Positions 1 to 6,985 of a DNA stretch of 13,793 nucleotides are shown piece by piece. Within the stretch, counting starts at the first letter, position 1, and every line of letters begins with the position of its first letter. Source of the stretch: Methanobacterium sp. UBA294. GTDB taxonomy: Archaea; Methanobacteriota; Methanobacteria; Methanobacteriales; Methanobacteriaceae. The stretch spans positions 156,182 through 169,974 of the forward strand of contig DACB01000008.1 in the NCBI GenBank assembly GCA_002494495.1, given 5' to 3'. The notes beneath the pieces were generated by a model that saw only the letters and a list, made by a program, of their open reading frames with translations, was not told the origin of the DNA and did no database searches. Position numbers and translations under genes: made by a program.

Positions 1-14
1 TAAATTAAGAATTC

Positions 15-73
15 TTAACTAAAAACAGTAATATTAAGATTAACTAAAACTTGGTACTTAAGATTAACTGAAA
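15..73. repeat. Three short direct repeats downstream of the por operon
   Basis: TTAACTRAAA occurs at 15-24, 40-49 and 64-73, spaced 25 and 24 bp. The second and third copies share a longer core, TTAAGATTAACTRAAA (34-49 and 58-73). Read on the minus strand, the direction of por transcription, each copy presents a short T tract (TTTTAGTTAA or TTTCAGTTAA). This fits serial weak termination signals or a degenerate intergenic repeat. Function is inferred; only the repetition is seen. Confidence 0.5.
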
Positions 74-122
74 ATAGAGCTCAGTATTTAGTTATTCATA
101 ATTATATTAATTGTTAATGTTT

Positions 123-150
123 AGCCATTTAGATGATTAACTTAATGGCT
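123..150 (-). terminator. Weak hairpin at the 3' end of porF
   Basis: AGCCATT (123-129) and AATGGCT (144-150) form a perfect 7-bp inverted repeat with a 14-nt loop. It touches the porF stop codon (150-152). No T run follows directly on the minus strand, so it is not a classical terminator. It may protect the mRNA 3' end or be chance in AT-rich DNA. Confidence 0.25.
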
Positions 151-581
151 CAGTACTTCATGATCATCTTAATTTTTTCTAGTTCTTTAGCAATCTTCTC
201 TCTTTTTTCCGCTAATACTTCTGCTGAATCCATTTTAAGAGCTTCAGTTGGACAGGTTAATACACATATTGGTTTTTCACGGTCAATGCATAGGTTGCAC
301 TTTTTAGCTATTCCTGCTTCATTTATATGAATGGCTCCTATGGGGCAGGAGTCTCTGCAGAGACCACAGCCGATGCATACTTCCTCGTCTATTATTATGG
401 CTCCGTCAATCTCTTCTATAGCGTCTTCTGGGCAAACTGTTAGACAGGGAGCTCGATCTGGTGAACAGTGTAGACAGAATACTGGCACTCCATTTATGAC
501 CCTAATAGCATTTTGAGGGCAGTATCTTTCACACTTGGAGCAATCCTCACATAGTTCTGGTGTGGATATGAGTTCCTTCAT
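150..581 (-). CDS. porF: PorF, polyferredoxin subunit of pyruvate oxidoreductase
   Basis: A 143-residue iron-sulfur protein, last gene of the por operon. Sixteen cysteines fall in four groups (C11/14/17/21, C36/39/46/50, C69/72/75/79, C95/98/106/110), consistent with four [4Fe-4S] clusters in the HycB/DMSO-reductase-B-like style. A charged helical tail follows from about residue 118. In methanogens porE and porF are cotranscribed with the core pyruvate oxidoreductase genes, and work in Methanococcus maripaludis linked them to electron delivery to the anabolic enzyme. The ATG lies inside an ATGA overlap with the porE stop, with GGAG just upstream, so translation is probably coupled. It shares cysteine layout and N-terminus style (xPExC at the start) with PorE, suggesting tandem duplication. 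Cytoplasmic. Confidence 0.92.
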   Translation of the reverse strand: MKELISTPELCEDCSKCERYCPQNAIRVINGVPVFCLHCSPDRAPCLTVCPEDAIEEIDGAIIIDEEVCIGCGLCRDSCPIGAIHINEAGIAKKCNLCIDREKPICVLTCPTEALKMDSAEVLAEKREKIAKELEKIKMIMKY

Positions 582-1084
582 CTTGACTCCTCCCTGTGTA
601 AGGCTTTCTTTGCCTTGGTCTTTGTGGTTATTAAGTCAATGAGTCCTTTTTTCTTTTTCTTTTTACCCAGTCCGGTGAGTTTTTCTAGGTGTTGTTTCTG
701 CTTTTCCTTAATGAGCTTTTCAGGATCCACCATGGCTATTGCACGTTTTGAGCAGGCCTTGATACAAGCTGGTGTGTCCAGATCAGGGCACTGATTACAT
801 CTCTGGGCCTTTCTTTCATGGATGCTGATGCTTCCGAAGGGGCAGACCAACATACACAGTCCACAACCGATGCACTTACTTCCAGTTATATCTTCTTCAT
901 GGATTGCTTCTGTGGGGCAGATAAGCTGACAGGGGGCATCTTCGCAGTGTTGACAGATTATGGGATAGTATGAACCTTCAACTTCCCTGATTAATATTCT
1001 AGAAGTACCATATAATCCGGCGCATGCTTTTTCACAATCCAAACAGCCATCACAGACTTCTGGTTGGGTTATTATCTTCTTCAA
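578..1084 (-). CDS. porE: PorE, polyferredoxin subunit of pyruvate oxidoreductase (TTG start)
   Basis: A 168-residue protein with sixteen cysteines in four groups (C11/14/17/21, C44/47/52/56, C71/74/77/81, C96/99/107/111), predicting four [4Fe-4S] clusters. It likely carries electrons between the Por core and an electron donor in pyruvate synthesis. The start is TTG at 1084: no ATG or GTG lies near the first cysteine motif, GGGGA sits just upstream, and the N-terminus then matches that of PorF. The last 45 or so residues are strongly basic, including six lysines in a row (141-146) encoded by an A-rich stretch. The gap to porB is 14 bp and the 3' end overlaps porF by 4 bp. Functional role is from the known methanogen por operon; the tail's role is unknown. 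Confidence 0.92.
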   Translation of the reverse strand: MKKIITQPEVCDGCLDCEKACAGLYGTSRILIREVEGSYYPIICQHCEDAPCQLICPTEAIHEEDITGSKCIGCGLCMLVCPFGSISIHERKAQRCNQCPDLDTPACIKACSKRAIAMVDPEKLIKEKQKQHLEKLTGLGKKKKKKGLIDLITTKTKAKKALHREESR

Positions 1085-1098
1085 AACTGTATCCCCAT

Positions 1099-1965
1099 TT
1101 ATATTTTGAGTTCAGCGCAAATCTCGTCCACGTAATTTTGAATCTTTTCTTTTTCTGCATCGGCCAGATGTTTAAATCTCTTCTGGGCCTCTAGATAGAC
1201 GTTAACTGGCTTTCGCTCTAAAGGTCTGTAGGTAATCTTAAATTCTCCCTCAACAATCTCATAAAGCAACCATGAACCAGTTTCAACAGCCAATCTTCCT
1301 AGTTCTATGGTTTTTGAAGAATCGTAACCCCATCCTGTGGTGCATGGTTGGTGAAGGTGGATATATGCTGGTCCCTCAACTTCCTTTGCCTTCTGGACTT
1401 TCATCATAAAGTCTTCTGGGTAGGAGATGGAAGCCGTTGCTACATAGGGCACCCCATGGGCAGCCATGATCATAGGTATATTCTTCTTGGGTTTATTTTC
1501 ACCGAAACTTTCTTCACCGTGGGGTGTGGTGGTGGTTGATGCACCATAGGGTGTAGCTCCACTTCTCTGAACTCCGGTGTTCATGTATGCTTCGTTATCG
1601 TAACATATGTATATTAAATTATGACCTCGCTCCATAGCTCCTGAAAGTGATTGTAAACCGATATCTGCAGTTCCTCCGTCTCCGGCAAATGCTACTACAG
1701 TTACATCATCTTTTCCCTGTGCTTTAAGAGCCCTTTCAACTCCACTTGCAACTGCACCCGCGTTTTCAAAGGCCACATGTATCCATGGAATCTTCCAGGA
1801 AGTCTCCGGATAAGGGGTAGTTATAACTTCCAGGCAACCAGTGGCTGATACAGCCACGGTGTTTTCTCCCAACATCTTAAGGGCAAGTCTAACCCCTATA
1901 GTGGCACCGCATCCAGCACAAGCTCTGTGTCCTGGTGCAAGAAGTTCTTTTTCAGGTATTTCCAT
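1099..1965 (-). CDS. porB: Pyruvate:ferredoxin oxidoreductase beta subunit
   Basis: A 288-residue thiamine-pyrophosphate-binding subunit. The TPP/magnesium motif is visible: GDGGTADIG from residue 95, then D123-N124 and N129 about 30 residues later. Four cysteines expected to bind the proximal [4Fe-4S] cluster are present (C16, C19, C44, C208). Together with PorA it forms the active site that interconverts pyruvate plus CoA with acetyl-CoA, CO2 and reduced ferredoxin; in autotrophic methanogens the flux is toward pyruvate. Length is normal for the family. GGAGG lies just before the ATG, inside the end of porA, and only 1 bp separates the genes. Cytoplasmic, complete. Confidence 0.97.
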   Translation of the reverse strand: MEIPEKELLAPGHRACAGCGATIGVRLALKMLGENTVAVSATGCLEVITTPYPETSWKIPWIHVAFENAGAVASGVERALKAQGKDDVTVVAFAGDGGTADIGLQSLSGAMERGHNLIYICYDNEAYMNTGVQRSGATPYGASTTTTPHGEESFGENKPKKNIPMIMAAHGVPYVATASISYPEDFMMKVQKAKEVEGPAYIHLHQPCTTGWGYDSSKTIELGRLAVETGSWLLYEIVEGEFKITYRPLERKPVNVYLEAQKRFKHLADAEKEKIQNYVDEICAELKI

Positions 1966-1966
1966 A

Positions 1967-3115
1967 TTATTCCTCCTCCTTTAATCCGATCCAGTTGATC
2001 TTGTTGGTTTCAGTTGGATTTCTGGTTTTCTCTATTATCTCAATTATATGGTCCGGGGAGATTTCACGTCCTCCAAGTCCCAAGATGAATCCTGATGCAT
2101 TTACATCCATTTTTGCTTTAATTTCGTTGAATAAAACTCCTCCAATACCTAAAGAGATATTTTTATCTAGTACAGCTATTCTCCGGGCTCCCTTAACTGC
2201 TTGGTAGATATCCTCCTGGGGGAATGGTCGGAAGGAGATAACTCTTAAAAGACCAACTTTTTCTCCCTTTTCTCTGAGGTAGTCTACCACAGTTTTTATG
2301 GTTCCACATATAGATCCCATGGCCACCAGGATAATTTCAGCATCTTCAGTCTTGTAACTTTCAACTAAGCCATGTTTTCGCCCGAAAACTTCTTCAAATT
2401 CCTTGTTAACTCTTCTGATAACATCTTTTGCTCCATCCATGGCTGTTTGCATGTCGTATCTGGCTTCCATGTAGTAGTCAGGGTCGGTGAAGGTTCCAAG
2501 TGACATGGGATTCTTTGGATCCAGGTATGATATTGGTTCATATGGTGGTAGGAATTCATCCACATCCTCCTGCCTTGGTATGTCAACAGGTTCAACTGTG
2601 TGGGTTAATATGTAACCATCTACACAGACCATACTTGGTAATAGTACTTGGTGGTCCTCGGATATTTTGTAAGCTTGTATAACAAAGTCCAGTGCTTCCT
2701 GAGCGTTTTCAGCAAAAAACTGCATCCAACCGGTATCTCTTTCTGATATGGAATCTTGCTGGTCGTTCCAAATACTTAGTGGTGCAGATAATGCTCGGTT
2801 AGCATTTCCCAATACTATGGGTGTTCTCATACCAGCTGCGACAAATAATATTTCATGCATCAACGCCAGACCCTGTGATGATGTAGCAGTGAAGGTTCTA
2901 ACACCAGCACCTGAAGCCCCTACAGCGGCGCTTATGGCACTGTGCTCAGACTCGACCCTTATATATTCGGCGTCAAGCACACCGTCGGCTACAAATTTGG
3001 CCAGGTATTCAGATATGGTTGTTTGGGGTGTTATTGGAAAAACGGGAATAACTTTTGGTTTACACATTTTAACTGCTTCAGATATTGCCCCGTTTGCAGA
3101 CATAACCTTAATCAT
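1967..3115 (-). CDS. porA: Pyruvate:ferredoxin oxidoreductase alpha subunit
   Basis: A 382-residue alpha subunit. The N-terminal pyrimidine-binding domain shows PITPQTTISE (27-36), VESEHSA (54-60, with the glutamate expected to activate TPP) and TATSSQG (76-82). A transketolase-C-like domain follows in the last third. Length fits the split archaeal enzyme. It pairs with PorB around TPP, with PorD supplying two more [4Fe-4S] clusters and PorC the gamma domain. The ATG is preceded by a purine-rich GGAGAGGGA site located in the end of porD; the intergenic gap is 1 bp. I prefer the pyruvate rather than the 2-oxoglutarate or ketoisovalerate enzyme because of the C-D-A-B-E-F gene set. Confidence 0.96.
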   Translation of the reverse strand: MIKVMSANGAISEAVKMCKPKVIPVFPITPQTTISEYLAKFVADGVLDAEYIRVESEHSAISAAVGASGAGVRTFTATSSQGLALMHEILFVAAGMRTPIVLGNANRALSAPLSIWNDQQDSISERDTGWMQFFAENAQEALDFVIQAYKISEDHQVLLPSMVCVDGYILTHTVEPVDIPRQEDVDEFLPPYEPISYLDPKNPMSLGTFTDPDYYMEARYDMQTAMDGAKDVIRRVNKEFEEVFGRKHGLVESYKTEDAEIILVAMGSICGTIKTVVDYLREKGEKVGLLRVISFRPFPQEDIYQAVKGARRIAVLDKNISLGIGGVLFNEIKAKMDVNASGFILGLGGREISPDHIIEIIEKTRNPTETNKINWIGLKEEE

Positions 3116-3116
3116 A

Positions 3117-3359
3117 CTATTCCCTCTCCATTTTAATCGCTTTTACTGGGCATTCTTCAGCACAAATACCACAGCCTTTACAGTAATCGTAGTCTATATC
3201 ATAATCTTTAGTTATGCAGCCTTCTGGACAGAACAAAATACAGTTTCCACAATCGATACATTTTTCTTTGTCTAAAGTGGGTTTGAATGTTCTCCAGCTA
3301 CCTGTTTTATTTTTTATACTGCTTCCAGGGTCTCGAACAACAGCTCCTACAGATGTCAT
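3117..3359 (-). CDS. porD: Pyruvate:ferredoxin oxidoreductase delta subunit (ferredoxin)
   Basis: An 80-residue 2[4Fe-4S] ferredoxin-type subunit. The cluster motifs are C34-C37-C40-C44 followed by proline, and C60-C63-C66-C70 followed by proline; C48 is an extra cysteine. The 33-residue N-terminal extension with a WRTFKP segment is usual for Por delta subunits, which dock on the alpha/beta core. It passes electrons between the PorB cluster and external ferredoxin. AAGGTGAT precedes the ATG. It sits 9 bp after porC and 1 bp before porA. Confidence 0.96.
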   Translation of the reverse strand: MTSVGAVVRDPGSSIKNKTGSWRTFKPTLDKEKCIDCGNCILFCPEGCITKDYDIDYDYCKGCGICAEECPVKAIKMERE

Positions 3360-3368
3360 ATAATCACC

Positions 3369-3899
3369 TTACTTTTTTACTTTTTCATATGCAATTTTGG
3401 TGGCTTTAGCGTTCTTTTCACCTATTCTACCAGGGAATGTTTCTTTAGTAACTTTCTCAATGGAATCTATTGAAACTATACCGGTGATTCTGGCTAGCGC
3501 GCCTAACATAACTGTGTTTACTATGGGGACGCCTAAGATATCCAGGGCAATGCCAGTGGCATCGATGTTAAAAGATTCTACATCCTTTCCAAGATCAACA
3601 TCATTATTTGAATTTATTATTACTTTACCCTCTTCTTTAAGCCCAGATAATACATCTACAGCTTCTAAAAGTGTTTCATCTAAAACTATAACATAATCGG
3701 GATTGTATACTTGATATCTTTTTTTAATTGGTTTGTCTGATATTCTTGTGAATGCCATAACTGGGGCGCCTTTTCGTTCAGCACCAAAGAATGGAAATGC
3801 TTGGCAGTATTTACCATCTTCAAAAGCTGCCTTTGCTAATATTTCGGCAGCTGTTACGGCACCTTGTCCACCGCGTCCATGAAATCGAATTTCAATCAT
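3369..3899 (-). CDS. porC: Pyruvate:ferredoxin oxidoreductase gamma subunit
   Basis: The gamma subunit, first gene of the por operon, 176 residues from the chosen start. The family signature GRGGQG is at residues 8-13, followed by the conserved [13 protein letters not shown] segment, which places it in the pyruvate/ketoisovalerate ferredoxin oxidoreductase gamma family. An upstream in-frame ATG at 3914 would add five residues (MEEIN), but that stretch contains GGAGG (3908-3912), correctly spaced before the ATG at 3899. The inner ATG is therefore the likely start. Called porG in some annotations. Confidence 0.95.
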
Positions 3900-3907
3900 A
3901 TTTATTT

Positions 3908-3912
3908 CCTCC
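3908..3912 (-). promoter_or_regulatory. Ribosome binding site deciding the porC start
   Basis: GGAGG on the minus strand (CCTCC on plus), eight bases before the ATG at 3899. It overlaps the codons following the alternative ATG at 3914, which has no comparable site upstream, so it favours the shorter protein. Confidence 0.7.
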
Positions 3913-3960
3913 ATTCAGTACCAGATCACATTAATATATATGATCAATCAATTCATTCCT

Positions 3961-4006
3961 CATAGTTAATCATTATAAATAGTAATCATATTTAATCATT
4001 ATAAAT
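3961..4006. promoter_or_regulatory. Duplicated divergent promoter region
   Basis: The 20 bases 3961-3980 recur at 3987-4006 with one mismatch (G3965 versus T3991), a 26-bp offset. Each copy contains TTAATCATTATAAAT, whose TTATAA core can act as a TATA box in either direction. The right copy (core near 4002) is suitably placed for a transcript starting near 4028 and reading into the gene at 4054. The left copy (core near 3976) would give a minus-strand start near 3950, about 50 nt before porC. A second minus-strand possibility is the TATATATTA at 3932-3940. Start points are inferred from usual archaeal spacing. Confidence 0.5.
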
Positions 4007-4042
4007 TATAATATATATACGTGATGGTCAATGTTAAAGATA

Positions 4043-4047
4043 GAGGT
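4043..4047 (+). promoter_or_regulatory. Ribosome binding site deciding the start at 4054
   Basis: GAGGT six bases before the ATG at 4054. The in-frame GTG at 4021 and ATG at 4024 lack such a site and lie around the inferred transcription start, so they are unlikely initiation codons. Confidence 0.65.
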
Positions 4048-4053
4048 ATAACG

Positions 4054-5607
4054 ATGAAAATACTAATTCTAACTGGAAAACTGGCCAGCGAAATAGTAAA
4101 TAGGGCATCATCAAAATCTGAACATGATGTTCATACACTGACTATAAATACGCCTATAGCTGCCTTTTTAACACCCAGAAGAATCATCCAGGAACTGAAA
4201 AAGCTAGAACTGGATTATTTAACATCATTTGAAATAATAATCACCCCCGGACTTATAAGAAAAGATGTAGGACTAGTAGAAGAAAAAACAGGTATTCCCA
4301 CCTACAAAGGACCTAAAGATGCTGCAGATCTCCCAGTTGTCCTGGAGATGATTGAAAAGTTGGAACTAAGTTCTCAAATTCCAGCTGATAAACTAATTGA
4401 AGATGAGCTCCGACAAAGAGCACTGAAATTTATAGATGAATTTGAAAACAACGAAGTTAATGTTAAAAAGCTATTAAAAAAACCTGAAAATATCATGGTG
4501 GGGAATCTGCCAGTTGGGGAAGATTTCCCCATGAGGGTTCTAGCCGAGATAGCCAACGCCCCCTTACTTACAGAGGATGAGCTCCTGAAAAGGGCCAGGT
4601 ACTACTTGGAAAATGGAGCACATATGATTGACATCGGCATGATAGCTGGGGAATCCCTTGAAAATAAAATCCCAGGGATGGTTAAGCTACTCAAGGACAA
4701 CTTGGGCGATGTGCCAGTGAGTATAGACAGTCTTAACTCTAAGGAGTTACAAGTCGCCATTGAATCCGGAGTTGATCTGGCTTTAAGCCTGGATCACGGT
4801 AACTTAAATGATGTCCTGCCACTAGTACAGGATTATAAAATCCCAGTTGTTATACTTCCCACAGATTTCAGTAAAAACTGGACACCAGATACCGTTGAAG
4901 AGAGGGTCTGTTCACTGGAAAGTCTGGTTGAGAAATGTAAGGGTATTGAAGTCATAGCTGATTTAATTCTTGACCCGATAAACAGTAAAAGTATCGTAGA
5001 ATCAGTGATGGCCTGTCACAACTTCAAAAAAAGGAACCGGATACCCCTATTTATGGGGGTGGGAAACGTCACAGAACTGCTGGACACAGATTCAGTGGGG
5101 GCAAACGCACTACTATCAGGGATAGGCATGGAATTAGGTGCAAGCGTATTATTCACTGTGGAAGAAAGTGGAAAAACAATAGGAAGCGTACATGAACTCA
5201 ACGTCTCCTCAAAGATGATGTTCCTGGCCAAAAGCAGAGGATCTATTCCTAAAGATCTGGGAATAGACTTGCTGATCTTGAAGGATAAGCGAAAAGGAGA
5301 AACAATCCAGGAAGAAATGGACGTACCCATAATTCCCGGGGAAGAGGACTACGAATTTACACAGGACCCCCTTGGCAGTTTCAAGATATCAGTCAAAGAT
5401 GGTATCATACAAGTAACTCACTACAAGAAAATGCAGCCCATGATATCTGTCCAGGGAAAAACAGCAAAGGCCCTATATGATATGATAATAAAAGAAGGTT
5501 TACTCTCTAGAATTGAACATGCCACATATTTAGGGGCAGAACTCCAGAAAGCCGAGATAGCAGCCAAACTGGGTAAAAATTATACGCAGGACTTTCCTTT
5601 ATTTTGA
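4054..5607 (+). CDS. Dihydropteroate synthase-like protein, three-domain archaeal form
   Basis: A 517-residue protein. Residues 1 to about 170 form an N-terminal domain not seen in bacterial FolP. The middle is a pterin-binding TIM-barrel like dihydropteroate synthase: GAHMIDIG at 188-195 matches the GAxxIDIG motif, SIDSLN at 223-228 matches the SIDT strand, and an EESGKTIGSVHEL segment corresponds to the barrel's last strands. The last 80-110 residues (DPLGSF...SRIEHATYLGAEL) resemble DUF4346, found at the end of several archaeal proteins. The family is known as archaeal 'dihydropteroate synthase-related'. Methanogens use tetrahydromethanopterin rather than folate, so a pterin or methanopterin-related role is plausible but unproven. 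It stands alone, divergent from por; the next gene starts 181 bp later. Confidence 0.88.
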   Translation: MKILILTGKLASEIVNRASSKSEHDVHTLTINTPIAAFLTPRRIIQELKKLELDYLTSFEIIITPGLIRKDVGLVEEKTGIPTYKGPKDAADLPVVLEMIEKLELSSQIPADKLIEDELRQRALKFIDEFENNEVNVKKLLKKPENIMVGNLPVGEDFPMRVLAEIANAPLLTEDELLKRARYYLENGAHMIDIGMIAGESLENKIPGMVKLLKDNLGDVPVSIDSLNSKELQVAIESGVDLALSLDHGNLNDVLPLVQDYKIPVVILPTDFSKNWTPDTVEERVCSLESLVEKCKGIEVIADLILDPINSKSIVESVMACHNFKKRNRIPLFMGVGNVTELLDTDSVGANALLSGIGMELGASVLFTVEESGKTIGSVHELNVSSKMMFLAKSRGSIPKDLGIDLLILKDKRKGETIQEEMDVPIIPGEEDYEFTQDPLGSFKISVKDGIIQVTHYKKMQPMISVQGKTAKALYDMIIKEGLLSRIEHATYLGAELQKAEIAAKLGKNYTQDFPLF

Positions 5608-5745
5608 ATCAAAATAAATCCATGAAAATAATAAAAAACAGTTCTGTGTTTTATAGACTTAGAGACAACTTATAAAACTAATATTTAATAAAATTAAAGG
5701 ATTAATAAAAATTTCGTTACTTATCAGTGCATCTAAATTTGTTTC

Positions 5746-5753
5746 TTATAAGT
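5746..5753 (+). promoter_or_regulatory. Candidate TATA box for the thiolation gene
   Basis: TTATAAGT lies about 40 bp before the ATG at 5789. A start about 25 bp downstream would fall near 5774, giving a short leader that just includes the GGAGA site at 5779. It would exclude the upstream ATG codons at 5762 and 5765. A more distant alternative is TTATAAAAC near 5670. The placement is inferred. Confidence 0.35.
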
Positions 5754-5778
5754 ACATCAGAATGATGTCCATACCTAC

Positions 5779-5783
5779 GGAGA
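5779..5783 (+). promoter_or_regulatory. Ribosome binding site deciding the start at 5789
   Basis: GGAGA five bases before the ATG at 5789. The in-frame ATG codons at 5762 and 5765 have no purine-rich site upstream. The protein then begins MNTCSKCG, placing the zinc-finger cysteines at the N-terminus as in the family. Confidence 0.7.
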
Positions 5784-5788
5784 TTAAA

Positions 5789-6736
5789 ATGAACACATGC
5801 AGTAAATGCGGAAATCCACATATAATCATCAGAAGAAAACATTCCGGCCAGAATCTGTGCCAGGAATGCTTCATAGAATCCATCAATCAAAAGGTTCTAA
5901 GTAACATACGCAAAACCATGCTCATCGAAAAAGGCGATAAGGTATTAATGGCTTTATCTGGTGGAAAGGACAGCGTAGTTGCTTTACACATCATGAACTC
6001 CCTCCAGGAGAAGAACGTCATCGATCTGGTTGCGGTTACTATAGATGAAGGAATAGAGGGTTACCGTGAAGAAGGAATAGAAATTGCCAAAGCCAACGCT
6101 AAAGAACTAGGAGTAAAGCATCGAATTGTGAGATTCGAGGACTATTTCGGCCGGACGTTGGACAAGATGATGGAACTAGATGAAATAAATCAGAATAGTA
6201 CAAATCCAAGGCATGCCTGCACCTACTGTGGAGTATTCCGTCGGTGGATACTTAACAGGGTTGCCCAGGAAGAAGGGGCAACTAAGATTGCAACCGGCCA
6301 TAACCTGGACGATGAAACCCAGTCGATACTCATGAACTACTTGGAAGGAAACATCAACAACCTCATCCGCATCGGACCGAAAACAGAATCCAGGGATGAA
6401 AGGTTCACAGTTAAAATCAAACCCCTCCGGGAGATACCAGAAAAGGAGATAGGTCTTTACGCGATTGCAGCAGACCTAAACGTGCATCTTGCAGGCTGTC
6501 CCTATGCAGGCGACTCCTTCAGGAGAGAGGTGGGTCAATTTATAAAGGAATTATCAGAAAATCACCATACAATCATGTACTCCACACTCCGAGGATTCGA
6601 TAAGATAAAACCAGTACTCAAGAAGGAATTTACACTCAAGGGAAATAATGGTAAGTGTAGAAGATGCGGAGAACCAGCGGCAGGAGAACTGTGTAAAGCA
6701 TGCAGCTTCTTAGAGAACTGGGAACAAAATTTATAG
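5789..6736 (+). CDS. tRNA 2-thiolation enzyme, TtuA/NcsA (Ncs6) family
   Basis: A 315-residue PP-loop ATP pyrophosphatase. An N-terminal zinc finger (C4/C7/C24/C27) and a C-terminal one (C290/C293/C302/C305) flank the catalytic domain. The PP-loop SGGKDS is at 57-62. C144, C147 and C237 match the three cysteines that hold the catalytic iron-sulfur cluster in TtuA and NcsA, and a GHNLDDE segment (170-176) is conserved. The enzyme adenylates a tRNA uridine and replaces its 2-oxygen with sulfur. TtuA acts on position 54 in thermophiles and NcsA/Ncs6 on wobble U34; a mesophilic methanogen makes U34 more likely, but sequence alone does not decide. The next gene, 30 bp on, encodes a Gly-Gly sulfur carrier, the expected sulfur source. 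Cytoplasmic. Confidence 0.92.
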   Translation: MNTCSKCGNPHIIIRRKHSGQNLCQECFIESINQKVLSNIRKTMLIEKGDKVLMALSGGKDSVVALHIMNSLQEKNVIDLVAVTIDEGIEGYREEGIEIAKANAKELGVKHRIVRFEDYFGRTLDKMMELDEINQNSTNPRHACTYCGVFRRWILNRVAQEEGATKIATGHNLDDETQSILMNYLEGNINNLIRIGPKTESRDERFTVKIKPLREIPEKEIGLYAIAADLNVHLAGCPYAGDSFRREVGQFIKELSENHHTIMYSTLRGFDKIKPVLKKEFTLKGNNGKCRRCGEPAAGELCKACSFLENWEQNL

Positions 6737-6766
6737 CAAAAATTTTTAGTTAAATTAGGGGAAAAA

Positions 6767-6967
6767 ATGCAGGTTAAGGTAATTTTTGGAGAAGAAAATC
6801 TAACAGAAGACATTCCTGAAAACTTCACAATTAAAGATCTTCTGAAGAAATTAGAAATTCCATCAGAGACAGTGGTGGTAAAAAAGAATGAAGCAATAGT
6901 CATCGAGGAAATGTTAATCCAGGAAGGAGACACCTTGGAAATTATAAAAGTTATATTTGGTGGTTGA
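6767..6967 (+). CDS. MoaD/ThiS-like ubiquitin-fold sulfur carrier (SAMP/TtuB type)
   Basis: A 66-residue beta-grasp protein ending in the diagnostic Gly65-Gly66 (IFGG). Such proteins are activated at the C-terminal glycine by an E1-like enzyme and then carry sulfur as a thiocarboxylate, or are attached to proteins (archaeal SAMPs). The strand pattern VKVIFG, then two acidic turns and a final EIIKVIFGG, fits the fold. GGGG five bases before the ATG is a good ribosome binding site. It lies 30 bp after the tRNA thiolation enzyme, so it most likely supplies sulfur to it, as TtuB does for TtuA and Urm1/SAMP2 for Ncs6. ThiS or MoaD function cannot be excluded. No E1-like gene is in the window. Confidence 0.88.
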   Translation: MQVKVIFGEENLTEDIPENFTIKDLLKKLEIPSETVVVKKNEAIVIEEMLIQEGDTLEIIKVIFGG

Positions 6968-6985
6968 GTTACCCTTATATGGAGA

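Noticed and set aside
1..149. CRISPR array or mobile-element end at the left edge
   Set aside because: The repeats are only about 10-16 bp, imperfect and AT-rich, with no spacers of defined length and no cas or transposase gene.
2748..3275. 175-codon open frame on the plus strand
   Set aside because: It lies antisense to porA/porD, whose family motifs are unmistakable, and its translation resembles no protein.
3900..3914. Extended start at 3914 for porC
   Set aside because: The added codons themselves contain the GGAGG site for the ATG at 3899.
3924..3945. GATCA/TGATC inverted repeat around a TATATATTA stretch as a por operator
   Set aside because: Five-base arms with a 12-base spacer are too common in AT-rich DNA to claim as an operator.
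4021..4053. Extended start (GTG 4021 or ATG 4024) for the DHPS-like protein
   Set aside because: No ribosome site precedes them, while GAGGT correctly precedes the ATG at 4054.
5718..5754. TACTTAT/ATAAGTA inverted repeat before the thiolation gene as a riboswitch or attenuator
   Set aside because: Seven A/T-rich base pairs with a 23-nt loop are weak, and the likely transcript starts downstream of it.
5762..5788. Extended start (ATG 5762 or 5765) for the thiolation enzyme
   Set aside because: GGAGA is well placed for the ATG at 5789 and the zinc-finger N-terminus begins there.
6562..6933. 123-codon open frame on the minus strand
   Set aside because: Antisense to the 3' end of the thiolation gene and the sulfur carrier, both clearly coding on the plus strand.
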